From: Streptomyces typhae
GTDB taxonomy: Bacteria > Actinomycetota > Actinomycetes > Streptomycetales > Streptomycetaceae
DNA: 64,000 nucleotides
Reading direction: 5' to 3'
Assembly: GCF_009755605.1 (NCBI RefSeq)
Contig: NZ_WPNZ01000025.1
Span: 1-64,000 of the forward strand
The number at the start of each line of letters is the position of its first letter. Position 1 is the stretch's first letter. This document shows, piece after piece, positions 24,468 to 33,432 of the stretch. Position numbers and translations under genes: made by a program. The notes under the pieces were generated by a model. That model was not told the origin of the DNA. It ran no database searches and saw only the letters and a program-made list of their open reading frames with translations.

Positions 24468-24648
24468 GCGCCGGGCTCCCCTCCGGCACCCCCCGTTCGG
24501 CGGCGGGCGGTCCGACGATCCCTTGATCCGATCGGGCGACTTCCGGGCGCCGTACGTCCCGGAACGGCGCAGCGCCTGAACTAGGCTCTGAAAGCGTCCC
24601 GCCCGGAGTCCCGGCGGGTTCGTGCGCAGGCGGACGGGAGCGTTACCC

Positions 24649-27012
24649 GTGACGGATCAGGCGGTCGACACGGACGGTTCGACGGTTTCTGGCGCGGGGG
24701 CCCCTTCTGGCGCGGGGGCCTTGGACGCCGCGGGTTCCGGCTCGGCGGTCACCGACCCGGAACCCGCGGGTGCGACAGGAGCCGGCCTGATGGGCACGAG
24801 GTCGGCTGCCGCCGGTGCGGCGGATGCGGATTCCGGCTCGAAGGCCACAGGTGCGGCTGCCGCCGCCTGTCCGGCGGCATCCTCGACGGCCCGCGGGGCG
24901 ACCGTCGAGGGGCCGGCGGGCACGCGTTCCGCCGCTCGCACCGCGGCCGAGCCGGAGCCGGGCAGCGGCTCGGCGGGCGCCGGGGCCCGTGGCGGCGGTG
25001 GCGGCAGCTGGTTCGTCGGGCGGCACCGGGAGCTGAAGGAGCTGCGGGCCGACATCGGACGGACGGGGCTCGACACGCTCACCGGCCGGAAGGCGCCGCG
25101 CGCACGGGTGCTGCTCGTCGTGGGGCGCCCCGGCTCCGGCCGCACCGCGCTCGCCGAGGAACTCGCCGGGCAGCTCACCGGCGACTACCCCGACGGCGTG
25201 CTGCGCGCCCGCCTCACCGACCCCGACGGCGCACCCGTGCCCACCGAGCGCACCGCCCGCGAACTCCTCGACGCGCTCGGCGAGTCCGCGCCCGCGGGAG
25301 CCGACGAGGACGACCTCTCCGCCGCCCTGCGCACCGCGCTCGACGGCCGCCGCGCCCTGCTGCTCCTGGACGACGTGGCGAACGGCGACGGCGAGGGGGA
25401 GGGCGCCGCCCAGGTCGACCCGCTGCTCCCGGACAACCCGGACTGCCTGGTCGTGGCCGTGTCGTCGGGACCGCTCACCGGCATCCCCGACGTCCGCCCC
25501 TGCACCCTCGGCGGCCTGGACACCAAGGCCGCGCTCGACCTCCTCGCCCGCAGCGCGGGGTCGGTGCGCATCACCGTCGACCCGCGCTCGGCGGAGAGCC
25601 TGGTCGAGGGCTGCGGCGGCAACCCCGCCGCCCTGGTCCTCGCCGGGGGCTGGCTCGCCGCCCGCCCCAAGGCAGCCGTCGCCGACCTGGCCAAGCAGGT
25701 CCGCGACCGCTCCGACGAAGGCGCCGGAGGCGCCGCGGACGCTGTGGGCTCCGGGCTCACCCGGGTCTTCCAGCACACCTACGCCGCCCTGCCCACCCCC
25801 CTCGCACGGATGCTGCGCCTGCTCTCCCTGGCCCCCGCCGGCCACGTCGACCCGCACACGGCCTCCGCGCTCGCGGGCAGTTCGGTGTCCGCCGCACGCG
25901 ACGCCCTCGACGACTTCGTCGTGCTCGGACTGCTGCGGCCGGTCGCGTCGGACCTGCCGCAGTACGAGGTCCCGGGCTGCCTCGTGCCGCTGCTCAAGGA
26001 GTTGACGCGTACTCACGACAAGCCGGGGGAGGTGCAGTTGGCCCGCGCCCGGATGCTGGAGCGGACCGTTCGCCTGCTCCAGTCCTGCCGGGCCGTCACC
26101 GAACCCGAGGGCTCGCCCGCGCGCAAGAAGCTCGCGGGTCTGCCGCGCGCACTGCGCTTCCCCCACCCGCGCGCCGCCGCCGAGTGGCTGCGGATCCGGC
26201 GGCCGGCGCTGCTCGCGGCGGCCCGGCTCGCGGTCGCCGACGGCGAGCTCGACACCCTGGCGCGCCGCCTGATGTCCGCCCTCGCCCGCGCCCTGGTCGC
26301 GCACCACGGCACCCAGGCCGCCGCCCCCGATCTCTACGGCATCCACCGGCTCGTCCTCGACGTCGCCGAGCGCCGCGACCTGCCGCGCGAGCAGGCCGCG
26401 GCGCTGCTGAACCTCGCGGACCTGGACGCGCAGACGGGACGCACGCACGACGCCCTGGCCCGCTACCGCGCCGCGCTCGACTGCGGCCGGGCCGCCGGGG
26501 ACCCGTACGCGATCGGCCGCGCCATGGAGTCCGTCGGCGGCGCCCATCAGGAGCTCGGGGACTGGCAGCGGGCCGCCGACTGGTACGGCAGGGCCCTGGC
26601 CCACCGCCTCGCCCGCGGCGAGCGGGCCGACGCCGCCCGGCTGCACGGCCGCATCGCCACCACCCACACCTACGCCGGGCGCTACGGCGAGGCCCTGCGC
26701 AACTGGCGCTCGGCCGTGGCCGGGCTGCGCAAGACCGGCGACATCGCGGGCCGGGCGCGGGCGCTGAGCGAGATGGCCCGCGTCCAGGAGTACGCGGGAC
26801 GGCCCGAGGAGTCGCTGCGCACCTGCCGGGAGGCGGCCGAGTGGGCGCGGGAGGCGGCGGACGTACGGCTGCAGGCGGCGCTCCAGGTGCGGCTGGCCGA
26901 CACCCTGGAGCGCCTCGGCGACCCGACCGCCGCCGGGCTGCACCGCGCGGCCGCCGAGCGCATGCTGGGAAGTGAGTTCACCGAGGTCGCGGGGGATGCG
27001 GCGGTGCACTGA
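24649..27012 (+). CDS. STAND-like ATPase with TPR domain
   Basis: A 787-residue protein. Residues 1-120 are Ala/Gly/Ser-rich and probably disordered. An NB-ARC-like ATPase follows: segment GSWFVGRHRELKEL, Walker A VVGRPGSGRTALAEEL, Walker B RALLLLDDVANG and the GNPAALVLAGGWLA (GLPL-type) region. A winged-helix-like segment (TPLARMLRLLSLAPAGHVDPHTASALAG) precedes a C-terminal TPR array (LLNLADLDAQTGRTHDALARYRAALDCG, GRALAHRLARGERADAARLHGRIATTHTYAGRYGEALRNWRSA). STAND proteins act as ligand-triggered switches; no effector domain is visible. GTG 24649 with GGGAG upstream. Conserved beside ald in Streptomyces, from memory. Confidence 0.88.
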   Translation: MTDQAVDTDGSTVSGAGAPSGAGALDAAGSGSAVTDPEPAGATGAGLMGTRSAAAGAADADSGSKATGAAAAACPAASSTARGATVEGPAGTRSAARTAAEPEPGSGSAGAGARGGGGGSWFVGRHRELKELRADIGRTGLDTLTGRKAPRARVLLVVGRPGSGRTALAEELAGQLTGDYPDGVLRARLTDPDGAPVPTERTARELLDALGESAPAGADEDDLSAALRTALDGRRALLLLDDVANGDGEGEGAAQVDPLLPDNPDCLVVAVSSGPLTGIPDVRPCTLGGLDTKAALDLLARSAGSVRITVDPRSAESLVEGCGGNPAALVLAGGWLAARPKAAVADLAKQVRDRSDEGAGGAADAVGSGLTRVFQHTYAALPTPLARMLRLLSLAPAGHVDPHTASALAGSSVSAARDALDDFVVLGLLRPVASDLPQYEVPGCLVPLLKELTRTHDKPGEVQLARARMLERTVRLLQSCRAVTEPEGSPARKKLAGLPRALRFPHPRAAAEWLRIRRPALLAAARLAVADGELDTLARRLMSALARALVAHHGTQAAAPDLYGIHRLVLDVAERRDLPREQAAALLNLADLDAQTGRTHDALARYRAALDCGRAAGDPYAIGRAMESVGGAHQELGDWQRAADWYGRALAHRLARGERADAARLHGRIATTHTYAGRYGEALRNWRSAVAGLRKTGDIAGRARALSEMARVQEYAGRPEESLRTCREAAEWAREAADVRLQAALQVRLADTLERLGDPTAAGLHRAAAERMLGSEFTEVAGDAAVH

Positions 27013-27267
27013 CAGGACGCGTGAGCGCAGGTGAGGGTGCCCGAGGGTGCGCCATGGATCGCAGGAACGCTGGTGGAGCGTCCACCTCCGCCTACGAAAT
27101 CCGTAGTGCTTTCGGTCATGATTAAAGCTTTGGAAGGCTAGACACCGAGAAATCCTTCATTAGACTGGCTCCGCCGCGTGCTTCCGTGGTGTCTTCCGAT
27201 GCGCCCGTTTGCGTACCGGTATGTACTACTTTGCCCGAACCCCCCTGAGCCAAGGACCGTGATCGAC

Positions 27268-28383
27268 GTGAAGGTCGGTATCCCCCGCGAGGTCAAGAAC
27301 AACGAGTTCCGGGTGGCCATCACCCCCGCCGGCGTGCACGAGCTGGTGCGTTACGGCCACCAGGTCGTCATCGAGCGGAACGCCGGTGTGGGCTCCTCGA
27401 TCACGGACGACGAGTACGTCGCCGCGGGCGCCCAGATCCTGGAGACCGCCGACGAGGTGTGGGCCGCGGCCGACCTGCTCCTGAAGGTCAAGGAGCCGAT
27501 CGCGGAGGAGTACCACCGCCTCCGCAAGGACCAGACGCTCTTCACCTACCTGCACCTGGCCGCCTCCAAGGAGTGCACGGACGCCCTCCTGGAGTCCGGC
27601 ACCACCGCCATCGCGTACGAGACGGTGGAGACGGCCAACCGCGCACTGCCGCTGCTCGCCCCGATGTCCGAGGTCGCGGGCCGCCTGGCCCCGCAGGTCG
27701 GCGCCTACCACCTGATGGCCGCCAACGGCGGCCGCGGCGTGCTGCCGGGCGGCGTCCCGGGCGTGGCCGCCGGCAAGGCCGTCGTCATCGGCGGCGGCGT
27801 CTCGGGCTGGAACGCCGCGCAGATCGCCATCGGCATGGGCTTCCACGTGACCCTGCTCGACAAGGACATCAACAAGCTCAAGGAAGCCGACAAGATCTTC
27901 GGCACGAAGATCCAGACGGTCGTCTCCAACGCCTTCGAGCTGGAGAAGGCCTGCCTGGAGGCCGACCTCGTCATCGGTGCCGTCCTCATCCCGGGCGCCA
28001 AGGCCCCGAAGCTGGTCACCAACGAGCTCGTCTCCCGCATGAAGCCGGGAAGTGTCCTTGTCGACATCGCGATCGACCAGGGCGGCTGCTTCGAGGACTC
28101 GCACGCCACCACGCACGCCGAGCCGACCTTCCCGGTCCACAACTCGGTCTTCTACTGCGTCGCCAACATGCCCGGCGCGGTGCCCAACACCTCCACGTAC
28201 GCGCTGACCAACGCGACGATGCCGTACATCGTCGAGCTGGCGAACCGCGGCTGGGTCGAGGCCCTGCGCCGCGACCCGGCGCTCGCCCTGGGTCTCAACA
28301 CCCATGACGGCAAGGTCGCTTACAAGGAGGTCGCCGAGGCCCACGGTCTCGAGCACGTCGAGATCGAGTCGCTGCTCGGCTGA
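27268..28383 (+). CDS. ald: Alanine dehydrogenase
   Basis: A 371-residue NAD-dependent L-alanine dehydrogenase that interconverts alanine and pyruvate plus ammonia. Diagnostic sequences: MKVGIPREVKNNEFRVAITPAGV at the N terminus, LLKVKEPI with the substrate Lys, YLHLAAS with the catalytic His, and Rossmann GGGVSGWNAAQIAIGMG, then DIAIDQGGCFE. GTG 27268 gives the family's usual length and sits 11 bases after AAGGA; GTG 27259 is too close to it. The 254-base region upstream is locally AT-richer (about 27120-27170, ATTAAAGCTTTGG... TAGACT), a likely promoter zone. Confidence 0.96.
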   Translation: MKVGIPREVKNNEFRVAITPAGVHELVRYGHQVVIERNAGVGSSITDDEYVAAGAQILETADEVWAAADLLLKVKEPIAEEYHRLRKDQTLFTYLHLAASKECTDALLESGTTAIAYETVETANRALPLLAPMSEVAGRLAPQVGAYHLMAANGGRGVLPGGVPGVAAGKAVVIGGGVSGWNAAQIAIGMGFHVTLLDKDINKLKEADKIFGTKIQTVVSNAFELEKACLEADLVIGAVLIPGAKAPKLVTNELVSRMKPGSVLVDIAIDQGGCFEDSHATTHAEPTFPVHNSVFYCVANMPGAVPNTSTYALTNATMPYIVELANRGWVEALRRDPALALGLNTHDGKVAYKEVAEAHGLEHVEIESLLG

Positions 28384-28410
28384 GTCGGTCGGGCGAAGTC
28401 GTCAATCTCA

Positions 28411-28450
28411 CGCCCGCGGCCGGACCTCGTGAGGGGTCCGGCCGCGGGCG
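28411..28450 (+). terminator. Terminator after ald
   Basis: CGCCCGCGGCCGGACC pairs with GGTCCGGCCGCGGGCG around an 8-base loop, giving a 16-bp stem with no U-tract, 27 bases after the ald stop. Confidence 0.8.
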
Positions 28451-28595
28451 GTTGGGCGTACACTCGCTCAACTCGCCTTGAACGTAAACAAATGGGCGGT
28501 TCGTCCACCACGCAAACGCAGCGACTACCTGCGGTGTGCCCTTGACATCGGGATGTTCCATTGCCGACACATCGGGCCGGGTCCGGCGGATTGTG

Positions 28596-28625
28596 TTGCT
28601 GCGGAGCGGTGACACGCCATAGAGT
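28596..28625 (+). promoter_or_regulatory. Candidate sigma-70-type promoter for parA operon
   Basis: TTGCTG (28596-28601), an 18-base spacer and TAGAGT (28620-28625) fit a HrdB-dependent promoter. It would give a leader of about 65 bases ending in the strong AAGGAGGT before the parA GTG. Confidence 0.45.
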
Positions 28626-28697
28626 CGCCAATCGTCGGCATGGTGCCACGCTGACCTATCTAGAAATTTCCTGGTCACCAAGGAGGTAAGACGACTT

Positions 28698-29873
28698 GTG
28701 AATGAGTCGACATTTGCTCCCGGGGGTGGTCAACCAGGAATGGCTGGACGAGGCCAGGGCCCCGTCGGGCTCCAGGCTGTCGGCTCCGTCGCTGTCCGCA
28801 CCTTCGAAGCCCGCCAGAGTCCGCAGCCGACACAGTCAGCACCCCAGAGCATGGATGGCCATCACGTGAACGCCATGGCCGGCGACCGGAGTGGCGAGAA
28901 CACCACCCCCACCCCCCTCGCCGACTACGAGGAACTGCCCCAGGGTCACTTCTACGACCCCGACGCGGAGTACGAGCCCGATCCCGAATACGCGGCCACG
29001 CTCGCCCCGGACGCTGCCCGTCAGCGCCGCGAGCGCATCGGCCCCACGGGACGCCCGCTGCCGTACTTCCCGATCCCGGGGCCGCTGACCGACCACGGAC
29101 CCGCGAAGATCATCGCGATGTGCAACCAGAAGGGCGGCGTCGGCAAGACCACGTCGACCATCAACCTGGGCGCGGCGCTCGCGGAGTACGGACGCCGGGT
29201 GCTGCTCGTCGACTTCGACCCCCAGGGCGCGCTCTCGGTGGGCCTCGGTGTGAACCCGATGGAGCTCGACCTCACGGTCTACAACCTGCTCATGGAGCGG
29301 GGCATGTCCGCCGACGAGGTCCTGCTGAAGACCGCGGTCCCCAACATGGACCTGCTGCCCAGCAACATCGACCTGTCGGCCGCCGAGGTGCAGCTCGTCA
29401 GCGAGGTCGCGCGCGAGTCCACGCTCCAGCGCGCCCTGAAGCCGCTCATGGCCGACTACGACTACATCGTGATCGACTGCCAGCCCTCGCTCGGCCTGCT
29501 CACGGTCAACGCGCTCACCGCGGCGCACAAGGTGATCGTGCCGCTGGAGTGCGAGTTCTTCGCGCTGCGCGGCGTCGCCCTGCTCACGGAGACCATCGAG
29601 AAGGTCCAAGAGCGGCTCAACCCCGACCTGGAGCTCGACGGCATCCTCGCCACGATGTACGACTCGCGCACGGTGCACAGCCGCGAGGTCCTCGCCCGCG
29701 TGGTCGAGGCGTTCGACGACCACGTCTACCACACGGTGATCGGGCGGACCGTGCGCTTCCCGGAGACCACGGTCGCCGGTGAGCCGATCACCACGTACGC
29801 CTCCAACTCGGTGGGCGCGGCAGCCTATCGCCAGCTCGCCAGGGAGGTGCTCGCCCGGTGTCACGCCGAGTGA
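28698..29873 (+). CDS. ParA/Soj family ATPase (scpAB-linked)
   Basis: A 391-residue ParA-like ATPase. The first 130 residues are a variable Gly/Pro/Asp-rich extension. The deviant Walker A is MCNQKGGVGKTTSTINLGAALAE, Walker A' LLVDFDPQGALSVGLG and Walker B YDYIVIDCQPSLGLLTVNAL; the C-terminal DNA-binding region contains TMYDSRTVHSREVL. GTG 28698 with a perfect AAGGAGGT. This is not the oriC-linked parAB pair: no ParB gene follows. Instead it precedes a ribbon-helix-helix-like gene and scpAB, a conserved actinobacterial arrangement. It probably positions DNA or another cargo and may act with condensin. Confidence 0.93.
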   Translation: MNESTFAPGGGQPGMAGRGQGPVGLQAVGSVAVRTFEARQSPQPTQSAPQSMDGHHVNAMAGDRSGENTTPTPLADYEELPQGHFYDPDAEYEPDPEYAATLAPDAARQRRERIGPTGRPLPYFPIPGPLTDHGPAKIIAMCNQKGGVGKTTSTINLGAALAEYGRRVLLVDFDPQGALSVGLGVNPMELDLTVYNLLMERGMSADEVLLKTAVPNMDLLPSNIDLSAAEVQLVSEVARESTLQRALKPLMADYDYIVIDCQPSLGLLTVNALTAAHKVIVPLECEFFALRGVALLTETIEKVQERLNPDLELDGILATMYDSRTVHSREVLARVVEAFDDHVYHTVIGRTVRFPETTVAGEPITTYASNSVGAAAYRQLAREVLARCHAE

Positions 29874-30475
29874 GTCTGCCGGGGGCCGACGAACTGTTCC
29901 GTACGACCGGGGGCATGGCGCTGCAGGCGTCGAGCCCGCGACGCCAGGCGAATGGCGAGGCGAGGGTGCCCGCACCGGCGGGCGAGAGCGACGAGGCGGC
30001 AGCCGAGGAGTCCCACGCCGCCCCGCAGGAGGACGGCGAGACCGCCGAGCATCCCGGCGGCAGCGAGCACGCCGCGGCGGACGTGGAGTCCGGCGCCGGT
30101 TCGCGCACCAGGGGCGGGGCGGGCACCGACGAGAAGGGCTCCACGCGCCGGGCCGCGCAGGAAGGTTCTGCCGCGGCCGCCGGCGGGGGCAAGTCCGCGA
30201 ACGCCTCCGGCACCACGCCCGCGCAGGCACGGCGCCGCGCGCGAGCCGCCAACCGGCGGCCCAGCGGGCGCGAGCGGCACGACGAGAAGATCACCGTGTA
30301 CGTCTCCGCCGAGGAGCTCATGGACCTCGAGCACGCGCGCCTCGTGCTGCGCGGCGAGCACGGGCTCGCGGTGGACCGCGGGCGCATCGTGCGGGAGGCG
30401 GTGGCCGTGGTGCTCGCCGACCTCGAATCGCGCGGGGACGCGAGCATCCTCGTACGACGGCTGCGCGGGCGCTAG
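29858..30475 (+). CDS. Ribbon-helix-helix-like protein downstream of parA
   Basis: A 205-residue protein. Residues 1-135 are low-complexity Ala/Glu/Gly; the C-terminal 65 residues (RRPSGRERHDEKITVYVSAEELMDLEHARLVLRGEHGLAVDRGRIVREAVAVVLADLESRG) have the strand-helix-helix pattern of CopG/Arc/ParG DNA-binding dimers. It overlaps the end of parA by 16 bases. GTG 29858 has GGGAGG 10 bases upstream; GTG 29870 (GTGA overlap) is an alternative. By analogy with ParA-ParG pairs it could be the DNA-bound partner of the ParA; this is inference. Confidence 0.82.
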   Translation: MSRRVSLPGADELFRTTGGMALQASSPRRQANGEARVPAPAGESDEAAAEESHAAPQEDGETAEHPGGSEHAAADVESGAGSRTRGGAGTDEKGSTRRAAQEGSAAAAGGGKSANASGTTPAQARRRARAANRRPSGRERHDEKITVYVSAEELMDLEHARLVLRGEHGLAVDRGRIVREAVAVVLADLESRGDASILVRRLRGR

Positions 30476-30517
30476 CGGTAGCCTTCCGGCCAGTACGCCG
30501 CCGCTTTTCCTTGGACC

Positions 30518-31498
30518 GTGATGCACATCGACTCCGCCCCCGCCGAGCCACGCCGTTCCCGGCGGTCGTTGGGGCGGGGGCCGGGGGTGGAGGCGCCTCA
30601 GGGCCCGCCCGCGGAGCTCCCGGACGCGCCCGCGGAGCAGGAGCGGGAGCAGCCCGAGCCGAGCCGGGAGAAGGAGCCGGAGCCCGACGACGGGCGGTTC
30701 ACCGTTCGGCTCGCCAACTTCGAAGGGCCCTTCGATCTGCTGCTCCAGCTGATCGCCCGGCACAAGCTGGACGTCACCGAGGTCGCGCTGTCCAAGGTGA
30801 CCGACGAGTTCATGGCGTACATCCGGGCCATGGGGCCGGACTGGGACCTGGACCAGACGACCGAGTTCCTCGTCGTCGCGGCCACCCTGCTCGACCTGAA
30901 GGCGGCCAGGCTGCTGCCCGCGGCCGAGGTCGAGGACGAGGCCGACCTCGCGCTGCTCGAAGCGCGTGACCTGCTGTTCGCGCGTCTGCTCCAGTACCGC
31001 GCGTACAAGCAGATCGCCGACATCTTCAGCGGCAGGCTGGAGGAGGAGGCCCGCCGCTACCCGCGCACCGTCGGCCTGGAGCCGCACCACGCCGAGCTGC
31101 TGCCCGAGGTCGTCATCAGCATCGGCGCCGAGGGGTTCGCCAAGCTGGCCGTGAAGGCGATGCAGCCGAGGGCGAAGCCGCAGGTGTACGTCGACCACAT
31201 CCACGCGCCGCTGGTGAGCGTGCGGGAACAGGCCGCGGTCGTCGTGGCGCGGCTCAAGGAGAACGGCGAGGCCAGCTTCCGGGCGCTGATCGAGGAGCTC
31301 GGCCCCGACGACACCCTCACCGTCGTCGCCCGCTTCCTCGCGCTTCTGGAGCTGTACCGGGAGAAGGCCGTCGCCCTGGAGCAGGAGACCGCGCTCGGCG
31401 AGCTCCTGGTGCGCTGGACCGGCGACGCGGGCGAGGCACCGACCGTGACCGACGAGTTCGACCGCGCACCCGAGCCGGACGAGAAGAGGAAGCAGTGA
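30518..31498 (+). CDS. scpA: Segregation and condensation protein A
   Basis: A 326-residue kleisin subunit of the SMC-ScpAB condensin. After a Pro/Glu-rich, poorly conserved N terminus of about 65 residues comes the kleisin core FTVRLANFEGPFDLLLQLIARHKLDVTEVALSKVTDEFMAYI, then EFLVVAATLLDLKAARLLP. The C-terminal winged helix is VVARFLALLELYREKAVALEQE. Start GTG 30518 or ATG 30521. It bridges SMC heads for chromosome folding. The stop overlaps scpB (GTGA). Confidence 0.95.
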   Translation: MMHIDSAPAEPRRSRRSLGRGPGVEAPQGPPAELPDAPAEQEREQPEPSREKEPEPDDGRFTVRLANFEGPFDLLLQLIARHKLDVTEVALSKVTDEFMAYIRAMGPDWDLDQTTEFLVVAATLLDLKAARLLPAAEVEDEADLALLEARDLLFARLLQYRAYKQIADIFSGRLEEEARRYPRTVGLEPHHAELLPEVVISIGAEGFAKLAVKAMQPRAKPQVYVDHIHAPLVSVREQAAVVVARLKENGEASFRALIEELGPDDTLTVVARFLALLELYREKAVALEQETALGELLVRWTGDAGEAPTVTDEFDRAPEPDEKRKQ

Positions 31499-32202
31499 GC
31501 GCCCTGCCTGCGCAAGACGGACCCGCCGAGGACCTCGGCCCTGCCGGAGCCCAGGCCCCCGCCGGAGACCTGCGGTCCGCCGTCGCCGGGCTCGACCTCA
31601 GGCCCGCCCTGGAGGCCGTCCTCATGGTCGTGGACGAGCCCGCGACCGAGGAGCACCTGGCGAAGATCCTGCAACGGCCCCGGCGGGCCGTCGCCGTCGC
31701 GCTGCGGGAGCTGGCCGACGAGTACACCGCGCAGGGCCGCGGCTTCGAGCTGCGGCTCGTGGCGGGCGGCTGGCGCTACTACACCCGCCCGGCGTACGCG
31801 CCCGCCGTCGAGGGCTTCGTCCTCGACGGGCAGCACGCCCGGCTCACCCAGGCGGCCCTCGAGACGCTCGCCGTCGTCGCCTACCGCCAGCCGGTCAGCC
31901 GCTCCCGGGTGTCCGCGGTGCGCGGGGTGAACTGCGACGGGGTCATGCGGACCCTGTTGCAGCGGGGGCTCGTGGAGGAGGCGGGCGCGGAACCCGAAAC
32001 AGGTGCGATCCTGTACAGGACGACGAACTACTTCCTGGAGCGGATGGGCCTGCGCGGCCTGGACGAGCTCCCCGAGCTCGCGCCCTTCCTCCCCGAGGCG
32101 GACGCGATCGAGGCGGAGACGCAGGAGGGTCTACCGTCGTTCGATCCGGACGCACCCGATGCGCCGGACGCACGAGACGCAGACGACCAGACGGAACTTT
32201 GA
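31495..32202 (+). CDS. scpB: Segregation and condensation protein B
   Basis: A 235-residue ScpB with two winged-helix domains: LRPALEAVLMVVDEPATEEHLAKILQRPRRAVAVALRELADEY and ARLTQAALETLAVVAYRQPVSRSRVSAVRGVNCDGVMRTLLQRGLVEE. The C terminus ends TNYFLERMGLRGLDELPELAPFLPE plus an acidic tail. It binds the ScpA linker in the condensin complex. The GTG start overlaps scpA by four bases, and the stop overlaps rluB as TGATG, so scpA-scpB-rluB are translationally coupled. Confidence 0.95.
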   Translation: MSALPAQDGPAEDLGPAGAQAPAGDLRSAVAGLDLRPALEAVLMVVDEPATEEHLAKILQRPRRAVAVALRELADEYTAQGRGFELRLVAGGWRYYTRPAYAPAVEGFVLDGQHARLTQAALETLAVVAYRQPVSRSRVSAVRGVNCDGVMRTLLQRGLVEEAGAEPETGAILYRTTNYFLERMGLRGLDELPELAPFLPEADAIEAETQEGLPSFDPDAPDAPDARDADDQTEL

Positions 32203-33377
32203 TGCGAAGCAGCAGCGGCAGGAACAGCAGCGGAAACAACGGCGGGAGCCGTGGTGGCAACAGCGGCGGCCGCGGCAACAGCGGTGGCCGGGCCGGCGGC
32301 GCCCGGGGCGGCGCGGGCAACCGGGGCGGTGCGGCCGGCGGCGGTGGCCGCGGCAACCACCGCGGTGCCGGCAACGACCGTGACGACAAGCAGGGCCGCC
32401 CCAGCAAGCCCCGCCCCGAGGAGCGTCGCTACGACGTGGGCCCCGGCGCCACGAAGGACGGCCCGAAGTCGGGCCGCGGCGCCTCCGCGCGCGGCGGCGC
32501 CAAGGGCGGCCCCAAGCGCAGCCAGGACCAGCGCGGCGGCCGCCCCGCCCCCGGGCGCTCGCGCGAGTACGAGACGCGGGCCGAGGAGCGCAACCGCGAG
32601 CGCTACGCGGGCCGCCCGAAGGTCAGCACGCCCAAGACCTTCCCCGGCGCAGAGCAGGAGGGCGAGCGGTTGCAGAAGGTCCTCGCCCGCGCGGGATACG
32701 GCTCCCGGCGCGCCTGCGAGGAGCTGATCGAGCAGGCCCGCGTCGAGGTCAACGGCGAGATCGTCCTGGAGCAGGGCCTCAGGGTCGAGCCGGACAAGGA
32801 CGAGATCAAGGTCGACGGCCTGACCGTGGCCACCCAGTCGTACCAGTTCTTCGCGCTGAACAAGCCCGCCGGTGTCGTCTCCACCATGGAGGACAACGAA
32901 GGGCGCCAGTGCCTCGGCGACTACACGAACAACCGCGAGACGCGGCTGTTCCACGTGGGGCGGCTCGACACCGAGACCGAGGGCGTCATCCTGCTCACCA
33001 ACCACGGTGAGCTGGCGCACCGCCTGACGCACCCCAAGTACGGCGTGAAGAAGGTCTACCTCGCGCACATCGTCGGTCCGATCCCGCGCGACCTGGGCAA
33101 GCAGCTCAAGGACGGCATTCAGCTGGAGGACGGGTACGCCCGCGCGGACCACTTCCGCGTCGTCGAGCAGACCGGCAAGAACTACCTGGTCGAGGTGACC
33201 CTGCACGAGGGCCGCAAGCACATCGTGCGCCGCATGCTCGCCGAGGCCGGGTTCCCCGTCGACAAGCTGGTGCGGGTCGCCTTCGGCCCGATCACGCTCG
33301 GCGACCAGAAGTCGGGCTGGCTGCGCCGCCTGTCCAACACCGAGGTCGGCATGCTGATGAAGGAAGTCGACCTGTAG
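32202..33377 (+). CDS. rluB: RluB-type 23S rRNA pseudouridine synthase
   Basis: A 391-residue enzyme. The first 140 residues are a Gly/Asn/Arg/Ser-rich disordered extension (GGSRGGNSGGRGNSGGRAGG) not needed for the fold. The S4 domain follows (ERLQKVLARAGYGSRRACEELIEQARVEVNGE), then the catalytic domain with NKPAGVVSTMED, the catalytic Asp in HVGRLDTETEGVILLTNHG, and TLHEGRKHIVRRMLAEAGFPVDKLVRVAFGPI. It should isomerise one uridine near position 2605 of 23S rRNA. ATG 32202 overlaps the scpB stop. Linkage of scpAB and rluB is common across Gram-positives. Confidence 0.95.
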   Translation: MRSSSGRNSSGNNGGSRGGNSGGRGNSGGRAGGARGGAGNRGGAAGGGGRGNHRGAGNDRDDKQGRPSKPRPEERRYDVGPGATKDGPKSGRGASARGGAKGGPKRSQDQRGGRPAPGRSREYETRAEERNRERYAGRPKVSTPKTFPGAEQEGERLQKVLARAGYGSRRACEELIEQARVEVNGEIVLEQGLRVEPDKDEIKVDGLTVATQSYQFFALNKPAGVVSTMEDNEGRQCLGDYTNNRETRLFHVGRLDTETEGVILLTNHGELAHRLTHPKYGVKKVYLAHIVGPIPRDLGKQLKDGIQLEDGYARADHFRVVEQTGKNYLVEVTLHEGRKHIVRRMLAEAGFPVDKLVRVAFGPITLGDQKSGWLRRLSNTEVGMLMKEVDL

Positions 33378-33432
33378 CGGTCACGGGCACCGGCCCGGCA
33401 GCACGCACGGGTGCGGGTGCGGGGGCGGGGGC

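Larger units (their letters stand above)
28384..28697. other. Intergenic region ald / parA
   Basis: No gene. It holds the hairpin terminator at 28411-28450, a TTGACA (about 28544) without a good partner -10, the candidate promoter TTGCTG-N18-TAGAGT (28596-28625), and the strong ribosome binding site AAGGAGGT (28679-28687) of parA. Confidence 0.6.

Noticed and set aside
28539..28550. TTGACA as -35 for parA
   Set aside because: No matching -10 at 16-19 bases; TTGCTG-N18-TAGAGT further downstream is a better pair.
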